Assembly (NCBI GenBank): GCA_002943765.1
Contig: PQWQ01000004.1
Coordinates: forward strand, 2,170,001 to 2,234,000
Source: Psoroptes ovis
Lineage: Eukaryota > Arthropoda > Arachnida > Sarcoptiformes > Psoroptidae
Reading direction: 5' to 3'
DNA length: 64,000 nucleotides
Part shown: piece after piece, positions 27,214 to 38,501 of the stretch
Layout: every line of letters begins with the position of its first letter
Numbering within the stretch: the first letter of the stretch is position 1
Notes under the pieces: model-generated
Databases searched by the model: none
The model's input: the letters and a program-made list of their open reading frames with translations, nothing else
Told to the model about the DNA's origin: nothing
Position numbers and translations under genes: made by a program

Positions 27214-30200
27214 TCAGTCCCATTCACTTGGATCAACTACATCATCATCACCATCATCGTTGTATTTATTATGATGATTCAATTCTAATGGTTCATCATC
27301 GATATGTGCAAATGATCGACAAAAATTATCGACCAAATTATTTATACCATTCATATCAGTGACATAATGATTTCTCATTGTTTCATTAAGTTGTAGCTGT
27401 TGTTTTCTTTTTGATTCTTGTTCATTTTTCAATGTTTCACGTATCGATGAAAATGCAGTCATATCGCTTGGTTTAAGGTCGATTAATTCATAGGTGAATT
27501 GTGATAGCTGATTGTCATTTAATTTTTGTAACCATTCATCACATGTAAATATTGGTTTTGAATAATTTGGTGTCGGTGGATAAATTTCATCATGAAAATA
27601 TTCCATCTGAAATTTTGAAATTTAAACAAAATTTTGATCAAAAACTTATTTTTCAATGAATAAACGTAAAACTCACATGATTTCTAGGTACTTTGAATCG
27701 AAATTTTTCAAAACCATTCGAAAACATACGTATACCGGTGGCTATTTCACAATTTTTCACATTACATTTTTGCCGAGGCCAAAAATCAATGGCCAAATGA
27801 TTGGATGGAAAACAATACGATTCCAACTGTTTTATTTTCAATATTGATGAAATGTCATCATTTTTATTTTCATCATTATTATTATTATTGATTGTATCAT
27901 TCTCCAATTCTAAACAAATAAAATGTACATTATTTTCACCTCGGCCACTCAAATAAAGAATACGTGTATCTTCATCAAAATATGGAATTAAAAATGATGG
28001 TAATGATAGCATATCATGCATGAATAAATATGTCAATTTGTTTTCAATTAAATCAAAATAATAAAATAAAATTTTTCGATTAGAGGTTCTGTCAATGGGA
28101 AACAAAAAGAAATTATTTATTATTGAATTCCGTATTATAACCAATAGCTTACTCTTTGGCAGTAACAATCAATATGTGATCATTTATAGCCCAGCATAAA
28201 CGATTTGGATTGATACGTTTTGGAAAATTAAGCATCATTTGATCATTATTTTGTGGTTGTTTTAAATTATTTATGGACAAAAATTTTTCATTCATAGCAG
28301 CAATATAGATGCAGCCATTGTGAAAACGATTCCATTGTATCATTCTGATTGATGATAATTTATCGCATTCAATAACTTTAAGGTGAATTTTTTGTTCAAG
28401 ATTCCACACAACGATATACATATCGATCGAGGTAGCTAAAATATTTTCAGCCATTGGATGATATTGTATCGATGTAATTGATGCTTGACGACATGATAAA
28501 ATATCATTTGCATTCAATTCATAATCTAATTGTTCTAAAATTAATATTTCACTCGATGCATTGGTTGAAATTAATGTTTCATAGAAATCATCTGTAATGG
28601 TATAATGTTGAACAATACCATTCGATAAACCGATCGATAAACAATCAGCGTTGAATGGATTCATTGCAAAACAATTGACTTCATTTGGACAATTAATATA
28701 ACCAAGATTTTGTTGTTGATCATAATTGTCTGGGTCAATAATTTTAATCGATAATTGATTCAACCGATCATTTCGAACAAATATTGCATATTTTTCATTT
28801 ATATGAAAATAATCAAAATTCATTGTACGCGATTGATTTATTGTTGGCATTGATGAAACCAATTTTCGATCATACAATGAACCATCAATATATTTTAAAT
28901 GATTTGAATCGACCAATTTTCGTTCTAATTTTATATTTTCATCAGCTTCATTGATTTCGTCATTTATTTCTTTTTCATTATGATTACCATTGAGAATTCC
29001 AGCGGTTTCTTCATTGGCACTAATTTCTCCATTATATTTGGTTAAAATATTTTGTTTATTGAGCATCCAATATTGATCGAGATCCACGCAAAAATCTTCA
29101 TTAAAACGATATAATTTTGATTGATCTGTCTGATATAAATTAAGCCATTCGATACGATTTAATAATGATATTTTCGAATGAAACATTTCATGATCAATCT
29201 TTGAATATGGTGAAAATGTTGGCGGATAGTGTTTATATGAGTAATTATTGTCATTAAAAATAGATGATGATGTTTTTTTCGTAACATTGAAACTGTATGG
29301 CAATAATTTACCATTGGATGTTAAAATTAGTAAACAATTTATTTGATTATCATTGAAATTCATCGAGCGTTTCGATATCAATGTTGAATCTAAAATCATT
29401 CCATCATCATCGGCGTTTGATATGCTAAAATAATTACGATCATTCTCAAATGCATTGAATTTTTTCGAATCTAAACACATTTCATCAATATTGATTGTGA
29501 TAATCATTTTTTCATTACGCAATGTTAAATATAATAAACCAGTATCATGATCATAATTTGTTAAATAAATTGTCGATTGATTTTGTCGATATTTTCCACA
29601 TTCACTGTGTATAAATATTGGTTCAACAAATTTTCTTATATCGAATATAATCAAATTACAATTTCTACGTTGATCCAATTGACTCAGCAATACGTAAGGA
29701 CGATTTTTTTGTCCATCTAATGATATTAAATTTGAATGTGTACCATTCATACATTTTAACATTTTTGTTTCATTGTAATCATATTTACTAGAACGCAAAT
29801 CGATCTTTGAGATGAATGATTCGGAGACGCTACTAGTGGTAGGATTCGATTGGCGTATTTGATTGGTGAATAATGTTTGCCCAACATAATTGTAATCGAA
29901 TGATGAAGTATGAAAATTATCAAGAGATTTAATCACTTCAATTGGTTCATTTATTTTTGTCACATCATATAAACGAATCGATTGATGTTGTAATGAATTC
30001 AATGCAAATTGTTGTTGCAGCGTTGGATGAAAACGAAATGAATCATTTTGTTCATTTTCATATGTGAATCTTTTCCCAATACATTTCGGTTCATTTGTAT
30101 AAAATTTTATTATCTCTTCATTAGTTTCTATCGATTCAATCGGTAATCGTAGCAATTGTAATGATGATTCATTATTATTATTGTCTTTTGATAAAATGCC

Positions 30201-30629
30201 CAAAACATCATCATTAAACGGATGAAATGATAAATCTTTTATATCGGTATTTGGTTCACCTGTGCCATGGAGAGAAAAAAATTAGAAATTTCTTAAAAAT
30301 AAATTGAAAAAAGAAATATTACAAATAATTTCCATCAAATGATGATCCAAATTTTTGTTTACATTATTTTGACGATACTTCCACGAAGAATCGACAATAA
30401 TTCGATCTGAAAATAAAGGAAAAATTACAATTTCAAGAAAATTAATCAAAAATAAATCCAACTTACTGGATGCAGAACGAAATGAATGTAAAAATCCGCT
30501 TGTTGCAAAATAATTATGATATAATTTCTCTTGTTTTGAATTGGATTTTTCAAATCGATTCACTACAGATGATCGATTTGATAAAAATCGACATTCTAAA
30601 TTTTTCCATGGATTTATTGATGAAAACAT
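27214..30629 (-). CDS. CORO7: Coronin-7 / POD-1-type tandem coronin, divergent
   Basis: Five exons (30629-30467, 30406-30323, 30259-28153, 28088-27677, 27606-27214) with 60-70-nt GT-AG introns and matching phases give 1,052 residues. Coronin-7/POD-1 proteins have two WD40 propellers and act in Golgi traffic and actin-microtubule crosstalk. Here the coronin landmark (F-D-x-DT-x-LLYL-x-GRG) appears twice: weakly as NYDHDTGLLYL (about 316-327) and clearly as PYFDEDTRILYLSGRG (about 820-835). Each copy is followed by a YPPT-type segment: HYPPTFSPY after the first and EIYPPTP (929-935) after the second, the latter with the EWL...LIDLKPS block. The end is acidic with a terminal DPSEWD, like the Arp2/3-binding acidic tail of this family. 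Propeller 1 is very divergent and carries Asn-rich inserts. The assignment to the tandem class is firm; conservation of each function is not shown. Confidence 0.85.
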
Positions 30630-31450
30630 TTTTGTTTGCTAATTAGATTATTAATTGGAAAAATTAAATTATAATTAGCAAATATTAAGAATTTATTAAT
30701 AATCAAACAAAGTTGATTAATTAATTTTCAATTTTCATCATTTTCTGGGCGTAGTCACAGTATAAATACACATTTATATTTGTATTGACTAAATGGAAAT
30801 TTTTAATTTCCATTTATTTCAATTGCCGAATGTTTTTATGACATAACAACAATGCATATTGTAGTGTGTACATTTGAATAAATTTTGAATTAAAAAATGA
30901 CAGTTATTTTCACTTTCTTTTATTTCATGTTTGAATGCGTTGTTTCTCGATGTTTTTTGAAAAAAAAAAACGAGAGGAAAATACAAATCATAAACAGCAA
31001 CAATCCTTGGGAACAATTGCATAAACACTAATACATTCTAACAAACATTAACACCAACAAAAGAGTTATGACTTTACGTAAACTTTACGAGAAACAAAAA
31101 AAAAATGTTTTGGAAAAATTTCAAAACATTTGCCAAGCAAACAAATGCAATAAACAAACGATATGATTCATCAAGGCACCAATTTTCGTAGCTTTATTTT
31201 ATTTTTAAATCAAAAGGAATCAAAATATAAATGTAATCATCATTAGTAGAAACAATTTTTAATAGGATTATAACCATATAATAAATATAAATTTTCATTA
31301 AAGCAAAAACAAAAAACAAAACAATAAACATATGGGTCAATTATTGTTGAATTGATTATTATTCAAAATCAATTCAATTTCACATATATAATTGAATTGG
31401 ATCACTTTTAATCATATTTTATATGATTGAAAATATCAAAAAAGAAAATT
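30630..31450. other. Intergenic: coronin promoter and CHMP2B 3' UTR
   Basis: About 820 bp between two minus-strand genes. Near the CHMP2B stop, TTTAAT at about 31407-31412 (ATTAAA on minus) is a possible poly(A) signal. The remainder is A/T-rich, with no ORF or structure I can support. Confidence 0.5.
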
Positions 31451-32367
31451 TTAAATTTTTTGTTTGGCTGCTTTCGATTTACTTGTACCGGCTATCAATT
31501 CATCAATATCAATGTCCAGATCATCTTTTGGTGCTTTGACTTTGGAAAGCTATTCAGGGAAAATAGAAACGAGTACAATTTAATCAGTTATTATCATTAT
31601 TTTTCGAGTAAAAATACCTTTCCAGATATTTCTAAACCAATTTCATCGAGAATTTGATTAACAACAGCATCTTGTTCTTGTTCATCATCCGATTCACCAA
31701 GTATTCCGTTCAATGAATCTTCCACTATGTTGAATCAAGGGAAAAATTTAAATTTATAATTAAAACTATTTATATCGATTTTCATGGGGAAATATTCACT
31801 CATTTCATCCATTATGTCCATTTTTTCATTTTGAACTGCAAATTCTTTCAAAATTCCACTCAATTTTTCTGGATTCATTTGATCATTTGTTTGTTTCATA
31901 ATCTAATGCCATCAAGAAATAAAAATCAATAAAAATGAATTCAATTTCAATAAAATAATGAATTTACATCAGCACTGCTTGCAATGGCTGTTGCAACAGC
32001 ATCATTAGCACCCATCATTTTCGCTTGTGACCCAATGGCACCGATTCTTGTATTTGCTTTTGCATTTCTTGCTTTTTGTGCACGTATTTGTACCAATTGT
32101 TTGGCTAAAATTTTACAAGAATCTGTTTGCCCCTGTTTGGCTAATTGTTTGATTTGAATTTCTAAACGTTTTTCTTCACGTTCCAAATCAACATTAGTAC
32201 GTTGTACTTGTCTTTGTGCACGAGATAATTCACGTTGATTACGACGTTGTAAATCAGCTGGTTGATATGAAAAATTGAATTCAAAGAAATTTAAATTTCA
32301 AATTCAAAAATTTGTTCAAAAAAATACCTTTGGATTCTTTTTTGTCTCCACCACCGAACCAGTTCAT
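31451..32367 (-). CDS. CHMP2B: ESCRT-III subunit CHMP2B (Vps2-type)
   Basis: Five exons (32367-32328, 32257-31968, 31902-31800, 31724-31618, 31549-31451) with introns of 65-75 nt and consistent phases give 212 residues, the usual length for this family. CHMP2B polymerises on endosomal membranes as part of ESCRT-III in multivesicular-body sorting and is disassembled by the VPS4 ATPase. The start MNWFGGGDKK resembles the hydrophobic-plus-basic N-terminus of the family. The helical core has the RRNQRELSRAQR and KRLEIQIKQLAKQG segments and the family word ILAKQLVQIR. The acidic end DAVVNQILDEIGLEISGK matches CHMP2B rather than CHMP2A. The last exon (LSKVKAP... to ...AKQKI) lacks an obvious VPS4-binding MIM1 helix. 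The gene lies head-to-tail upstream of coronin-7. Confidence 0.93.
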
Positions 32368-32773
32368 TTTTAGGGAATTATTTCGTAATTATTTGATAAG
32401 AAAAAATAAACAAGTGTTTATAAAACAATTTGAAACAAATTTGACGAAATATAATTATGAAGAAAATTAATTATTTGATCACAATGATAAAATGTCTTTG
32501 ACAACAACAAAAAATTTCGAATTATTTTTGTATTTTTCACTGCCAAAAAAAAAAAAAAAAGAAAAATAAATAAATAAATCAGCAATCACATGTGATTTGA
32601 GAGTAGTAGAAGCATTATTCATTGGTGTGCAAAATGAAAAAAAATTTAGCCATAAGCATTTGTAAATAAAGGCATATGATTGCATCAAAACACAGGCGTC
32701 ATCTATATTAGCATAAACGAATTTTAAATCGAATTTTTGGTTAAATTTTATTCAAATCAATTAATAATTGAAT

Positions 32774-32854
32774 CTCTCCGAGTTAGCTGAGTCAGGTAAA
32801 CAACATCAATACTCAAAAATTTAATAAGGTCACAAGCTCGACTCCGTCGGGGAG
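32774..32854 (+). ncRNA. tRNA-like Pol III element, probably degenerate
   Basis: An island of higher G+C in A/T-rich DNA. The ends CTCTCCGA and TCGGGGAG pair over 8 bp with one G-U, spanning 81 nt. An A-box-like word TAGCTGAGTCAGG (32784-32796) and a B-box-like word AGCTCGACTCC (32835-32845; 9 of 11 fit GGTTCGANTCC) are correctly ordered and spaced. A TTTTT terminator follows at 32859-32863. A D-arm with one mismatch can be drawn, but I cannot form normal T and anticodon stems. It is therefore more likely a tRNA-derived pseudogene or SINE head than a working tRNA; a CAA triplet sits roughly where an anticodon would be. Chance cannot be excluded. Confidence 0.35.
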
Positions 32855-32865
32855 GTTCTTTTTAT

Positions 32866-32867
<2 letters not shown>

Positions 32868-32907
<40 letters not shown>
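32868..32907. repeat. 40-nt poly(T) tract
   Basis: An uninterrupted run of 40 T residues, the longest homopolymer in the window. It begins 13 nt after the tRNA-like element (with TTTTTATTC between). It could be the A tail of an element inserted in minus orientation, or a slipped Pol III terminator. Confidence 0.9.
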
Positions 32908-32908
<1 letters not shown>

Positions 32909-34096
32909 ATGTATTTCATGCATTTCTAATATTCAAACTATCATTTTCAATTATTATTTATGTAAAATAAAAATAAATAAAATTCATCAAAAGTGTAAAA
33001 TCAATTTGAACACCCGCGAAAAGCCTGAAATTTGAAAAAATTTAACGATATTTTTTCGGGTAATTTTTCGAAACACCTGAAAATTTTGAAATTTTTCCAA
33101 TTTTTTAAAATTGAATTCGATCAGAATCTTGACCATATTTTCCAATATGAAAATAATTAAGATTGTTGATACGATTTGAATGAAAATTCATATGCAAAGC
33201 AATGTGAGTTTGTTTTTGTTTTTTTTCCTCTTTTTTCTTCTTGATTCATTGCCAATTGCATGAATTAGCATAAATTTTGTCGATTACAGAATGTTTTCAA
33301 AAGAAAACTGTAAATCCTTGATTCAAATTAAGAAAAAAAAATAAGAAACGCATTTCAATACAATTTTTAAAATAATGTAATTTTCATTTTACATTAAGCG
33401 AAACATAATTTTTTCTCTTTGGCAAATGAAAAACAATATTTTTTCGATGTTTATTCCAAATATTATTTGTTTTTGCATACGTTTCATATTCATATTATTT
33501 ACATTTGAAAAAATGATGAAACACGTACACACTCATTCACATTATGATTGTATTATGTTCTGGGAAAAGATTAGCATCTTCTTTGCTTGGATTCTCAATC
33601 AAATATCGATTTATTGTTCAATATTTCTGTTAAATCTATTTTCTTAAGCTTCAAATGTGTTTAAAACCATCGACACACAAATCCTGGAGGCACATAACGT
33701 TTTATTTAGAGGATTATTACGTCAAAAATGGAATCAAATCATCATTCTTTTTCCATAAGAAGATTCAATTTTGGAAAATCATTTCTGAATGAATGGAATG
33801 AGAAGAGAGAATGATGAAGAAGAAAATCCAATTAATTATTGATGATGATCTTAAACAAATGATGATTATTACAATTGTGCATTTGTTTACATAATGATAA
33901 TTGATTATAACATGGGCTTTTGTTTATAATTATAATTACAATAATAATAATTATGATTAAATTGAAAAAAAAACGTTTTTGCATCCTTTTACGATGTATT
34001 TACATTTTCTCTTCTTTGGCATATTCTTTTTCAGCATGAATCCTAACATTTTTCCCCTGATTTTCACCGTTTGTTGATTGATTTTAATAAAAATGA

Positions 34097-34167
34097 ATGG
34101 AATGGAAATAATAATAATGAATAAATCTTTATTTATCATTATTATTTCCATTCCATGGAATGGAAAT
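34097..34167. repeat. Near-perfect foldback plus 24-bp palindrome
   Basis: Arms at 34097-34125 and 34128-34156 are reverse complements over 29 nt with two mismatches and only 2 nt between them. The right arm overlaps a second, perfect 24-bp palindrome (34144-34167, centre CCATGG). The word GGAATGGAAAT thus occurs as + / - / + copies in 70 bp. The sequence is read directly; its function is unknown. Confidence 0.85.
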
Positions 34168-34852
34168 GAAAATAAAATGAGAAATGAAATGAAATTAAAT
34201 TGAATGAAATGAAAGAAATGGAATGAATGCTCTCATATCTTTGTATTAAACACATACAATTCAATGGATATATATCCATGTTTACCCAAATGTGTTTGTG
34301 CTCATCGCATATGCGTAATGTTTTATATATTTTTTTCGCTTCTTTTTTTAATACAAAATCAATCTTTTTTTAAAAATATGTTATATTCCATTTTATTTTA
34401 TTTCATTTATCAATTCACCAATTGACGCCCAAATGATTTTTTGTTGAATGGAAAATATATAAATTTATATATCTATGAATCTACGTGTATAAATACATCA
34501 ACATATACACGAATGATACAAGAATACAAAATCAACGCCATCATAAATGATGAAAACAAACGGGAAAAAACAGATTCAATCATCATTGAATGAACGCTAC
34601 CATACAAACTGTAAGAATATTCTCATTTCTCTATCTATCTCTCAATACTCTTTTTCTCTTCAAATACATCAATAATAATGATTGAAATTCATTTAGTTTT
34701 AGTTGATTCTCATTTTCATCGGTGAAAAAATCAAAAAATATCACATAAAACATTGAGGATTCAGATTCAAACATTGATTTTTTTTGTTATAAACGTGACA
34801 AAAACGTATTTAATTTCATTTAAGATTTTGAAAAATTGATGAATGTATGAAA

Positions 34853-34882
<30 letters not shown>
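34853..34882. repeat. (TATT)n microsatellite
   Basis: About 7.5 tandem copies of TATT without interruption. Confidence 0.9.
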
Positions 34883-34883
<1 letters not shown>

Positions 34884-35440
34884 TTTCAAATTATTTTGAT
34901 TCATAAATGTGTAAACATAGCGTCTGTGTTGGTTGATGAATTGACAAGATGAATCGACAATTACAAAGAAATGAAAAACAAAAAAAAATCATTCATAAGT
35001 TGGTGTGAAATTGTTTTGTTTTTTCATTTCAAAATTTAAAAATTCAAAATTTGAAAATTCATTTAAAAATACAGCATCTGAATCTTGAATCCTAAATCTT
35101 AAATCTTAAATTCAAATAAATAATTAATCAATTATTGAAAATTCATCATTGAAAATCAATTGTTTGTTTTTTCAAAGAAATTCTACCAAAAATTCAAAAA
35201 ATTTTTCTACAGAATTGATCTGTGATTATTTTGATTTCATACTCTCAATCGACTACATTTCTTTTCGTTCAAAAACAATTATTTAAAGTTTCAATTTCGG
35301 CTACTTATTAACACATTGATTCAACATTTATTTAGTGGTCAATATACTTGACCATCTGCTAATTATTTATAAGTATTATTGAATTGATTTCAGTGAGTTT
35401 CAATGCATGCAATGTGTTTGTGTATGTTTTAGTGAGTCTA

Positions 35441-35475
35441 TCTACTCTATTCTACTCTACTCTACTCTACTCTAC
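35441..35475. repeat. (TCTAC)n pentanucleotide repeat
   Basis: Seven tandem TCTAC units, the second being TCTAT. Pentanucleotide arrays are rare in this window, where 2-4-nt repeats dominate. Confidence 0.9.
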
Positions 35476-36335
35476 ATTATTCACGATTATTTCGTTTTGT
35501 TTTTCATTTTTTGAATAAGCTATTCTTGTTTTGTTTTGTTTTCTCGCGTAAATATTCATTACATTCATATTCATTATTCTCCAACTTTCTTCCATAAAAA
35601 ATGTCCATATTGATGTGTGTTTGTGTTTTCATTTCAAATTAATTCATTTTAAAATAAATTTGCTTGTGTGTATTTCGCATAAAAATCATTAATTCAAATT
35701 TATGCTTAATCATTTGTATGAATTAATTTCATTTGAACTCTGTCTATTTGTTTTTGAACAAATAAAAGCATAAATTAATTGATATTTATTCATATTCATC
35801 CATATTTATTTTTGAATATTGTTTTTAATTGTATTAATGTATTATTCAAACATATAAAATAAAAATAAAATCATTCCAAAATCAAGAAAAAAATTCTCAT
35901 CATAATTTCAATCAAAATAATTCAATTATATTGTCATCATCATTGTCATGAAGGTAAGCACAATTCTATTCATTGATTGGTGTCATTTATATGATGTTTG
36001 AATAATGAAATTGAAATCGGTTTGTGTTAATCATTCTTGTGAATGAACAGAATTCAAAAGGCAAGTATATTATTCGAAGAAAAGTGATAAAAATATTAAT
36101 AATCATTTTCTATCATTGATTACAGGTATGAAATGTTTATATTGTGAATTTTTCAAAAAATTCAAAAAAAGTACAAATAAAACGTTAAAAGTTGTGATGG
36201 ATTTAAATCAATACTTATTACTCAATGAATTTTTTTGCAATGTAAAAAATTTTATGAAATATTTTTTCGATTGACAATTAATGCAAATATTGAATGTAAA
36301 AAAGAATTGGATCGCTTTTCGAATTGAAATTATAA

Positions 36336-36973
36336 TTATTGAATTTCATCAATATCGCCATTCCAGATAAAAAAATCCGACACATAGGGGTCATTATTTG
36401 CAATAGCACCTGCATGAAATGAATCTTTGAATGTGATTCCCACATAAATTAATGAAGGATCTGTCACTTCAAATGGTGCTCTTTTCGTATATGTGTCACC
36501 TGTTGACATTAAAATATTTTCAGAAATTATTAGTTTGAAAAAAGAATAATTATATTAAATCTAATTGAAACATACACAAATGAACCGAAAAATATCGAAA
36601 TATATCTTGAATTTCCTCCATCATTGTTTGATCATGACGAAAATACGATAATGCATATTGAATACGAGATGCAACTATGATTGAAAGTAGAGAAAAGATT
36701 AAAGTAGTAAAATGCTCGAAATTAATACAGAAAAAAAATTAATAGATAATCACCGTATTCTTTGAGTGCTTCTCGATGGATCCAATAATGAAAACATCGA
36801 TTCCAATCTTCACGAAAATCAATCTTAATATGAATATCAGCGACAATATTACGAAAAATAATTTTTCGTAAAACAACATTGGTTGATTTCGATACGAAAA
36901 CGGTCCATGGTTCATTTATGAAATGAATCAAACGATCATCAGCATAATATGGACATTGATCCGTGTAATCCAT
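36336..36973 (-). CDS. 160-residue conserved-looking protein, unknown family
   Basis: Three exons (36973-36754, 36674-36576, 36499-36336) with 79- and 76-nt GT-AG introns and phase 1 at both junctions. The protein starts MDYTDQCPYYADDRLIHF and ends WNGDIDEIQ. It has no low-complexity runs, a balanced aromatic-rich composition (many Trp, Tyr, Phe, His), and no signal peptide or membrane helix, so it looks like a compact soluble domain under selection. I do not recognise it. The start is the first ATG after a strong acceptor 28 nt upstream; reading upstream through the probable non-coding exon meets a stop at the junction. It is divergent from SLMAP (start 38502, +), leaving about 1.5 kb for promoters. 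Confidence 0.75.
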
Positions 36974-37000
36974 TTTTATTTTTGTCCAGAAATAATTTAA

Positions 37001-37340
37001 TCTGAAAAAAATCAAATAATTCTTGATCAATGAATTGTTGGTACAAAAAAAAATTGATACTTGTTTTTACTCTTGAAGATGAATGTGAATCAAATAGCAG
37101 TGTCTTCACAAATGATTTGAATATTATCAATTGACTATTCAATAAAATCAAATGAGACTAAATGAAGAAATGGTTCAAATTGCATAAATATAATTGATTT
37201 AGCTGAAAGGTTCTTTTCGAAAAAAAACTAACTTCAAAGCAAACGTCGTTAGATGGCAGTGATGCTTAAAAATTAATCAATTAGGCGGTTAGAAAACCAT
37301 GCACATTCTAACACAGGCACTTACCATTCGCCTTGAAGTG
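37001..37340 (-). promoter_or_regulatory. Probable 5' UTR intron and non-coding first exon end
   Basis: On the minus strand a strong donor ATG/GTAAGTG (exon end at 37325) pairs with a strong acceptor TTTTTTTCAG (exon start at 37001), defining a 323-nt intron just upstream of the ATG of the 160-residue gene. Joining creates an in-frame TGA, so the first exon is non-coding in that frame. Its 5' limit is not visible. The intron starts with an inverted repeat GTTAGAA/TTCTAAC, and AGGCG/CGCCT words bracket the donor. Confidence 0.5.
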
Positions 37341-38501
37341 CACTGTTTTATTATTGTTGAAAACCAATTATAAATTACTTAATTGTCATAAATCGATATA
37401 TATTAGAAATTTATAACTTGTTTTGAACGAGGTATGATTGTTTGGGGCAATATTTTTTTAGATTTCCATTTTTAAAAAGATTTTTTTTCATTTTTTTGAC
37501 CATACTGGGTCAAAATAGACTGTAAGTAATCAACAAAAAAGCAAGTAGTCAACAACCATATTGAAGTAGAAGGGGATATCAAAATAAAGTACAGTAGAAA
37601 ATATTGAGTTTTTTGTTTTTGTTTACTTTTTTGCAATAATTTGATTCTCAAATTTCTTATTTCATTTGTTTAACTAAGACTTTCTTCTTGGAATTAAATT
37701 CGTTTATCCGAATATTTTCTTGGCTAAATTCATGATTATTCTTATCCAGAATATTTAATGGTTATATGATTATTATTTTGATTAATTCATGCCGTGATAG
37801 GACCTAACTCTATTAATAATATTTGTTGATAAAGGCGTGAGTTTCAATTAGGCTACAGACATATTTTTTCATTTATTTATCCATTTATTTATTCACTTGA
37901 TTGTAAATATAAATATTTAATCTTTTATTTACATTTTATATTTAGTAACTTTGACAAAATTGAAAATAAAACTGTATCGGTATTTGTTTTTGAAAGCATA
38001 ATTTTCGATGCTCATATACCTTCCCATATGCCAGCTTTTCAATAATTATATAATGATTATCTCGTATAAATACTCGCAATCAAAATGAACGGAATACAAA
38101 TGTGATACTTTTGCTTTATTAGCTCAGATTATCTCACCACTAAAATAATATGCGTATGATTTCCATCTTTTTTTTCAATATTCTCGCAATGTGATTATTA
38201 TCAGCATCAGCATTTATTAAATGAATCTAGATTTGAAAGTCAATAAACTAAATATAAAATAATTATATTTTAATGAAATTCTATTGACATTGCAATATTT
38301 TCAGTTTTTGAATAAAATTCATTAATTTTTTTTTTATTTTTAATCACAGATGAAGCTTAATCATTATAATCTTCGAAACAGCATTTAAAATTCTTCGTTG
38401 ATCTCAATCGATGATACAATTTATTGATCAAATTAAAGTATGCATTGGAAGAAAATAATGATCTTTAGATTGAGTAGAGTCCATAAAATATAAATAAATC
38501 A
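37341..38501. other. Divergent intergenic region (promoters of unknown gene and SLMAP)
   Basis: A/T-rich, with no ORF of note. An acceptor-like TTTTAATCACAG ending at about 38349 may mark a non-coding 5' exon of SLMAP, but no partner donor was identified. Confidence 0.4.

Larger units (their letters stand above)
32368..36335. other. Intergenic with RNA-like element, foldback and microsatellites
   Basis: About 4 kb of A/T-rich sequence left of a minus-strand gene. It holds the tRNA-like element and T tail (32774-32907), the foldback at 34.1 kb, a TATT repeat (34853-34882) and a TCTAC repeat (35441-35475). A speculative three-exon mini-ORF (35948-36274, +) is discussed under findings. The CHMP2B promoter must lie just right of 32367; no element stands out. 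Confidence 0.5.
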
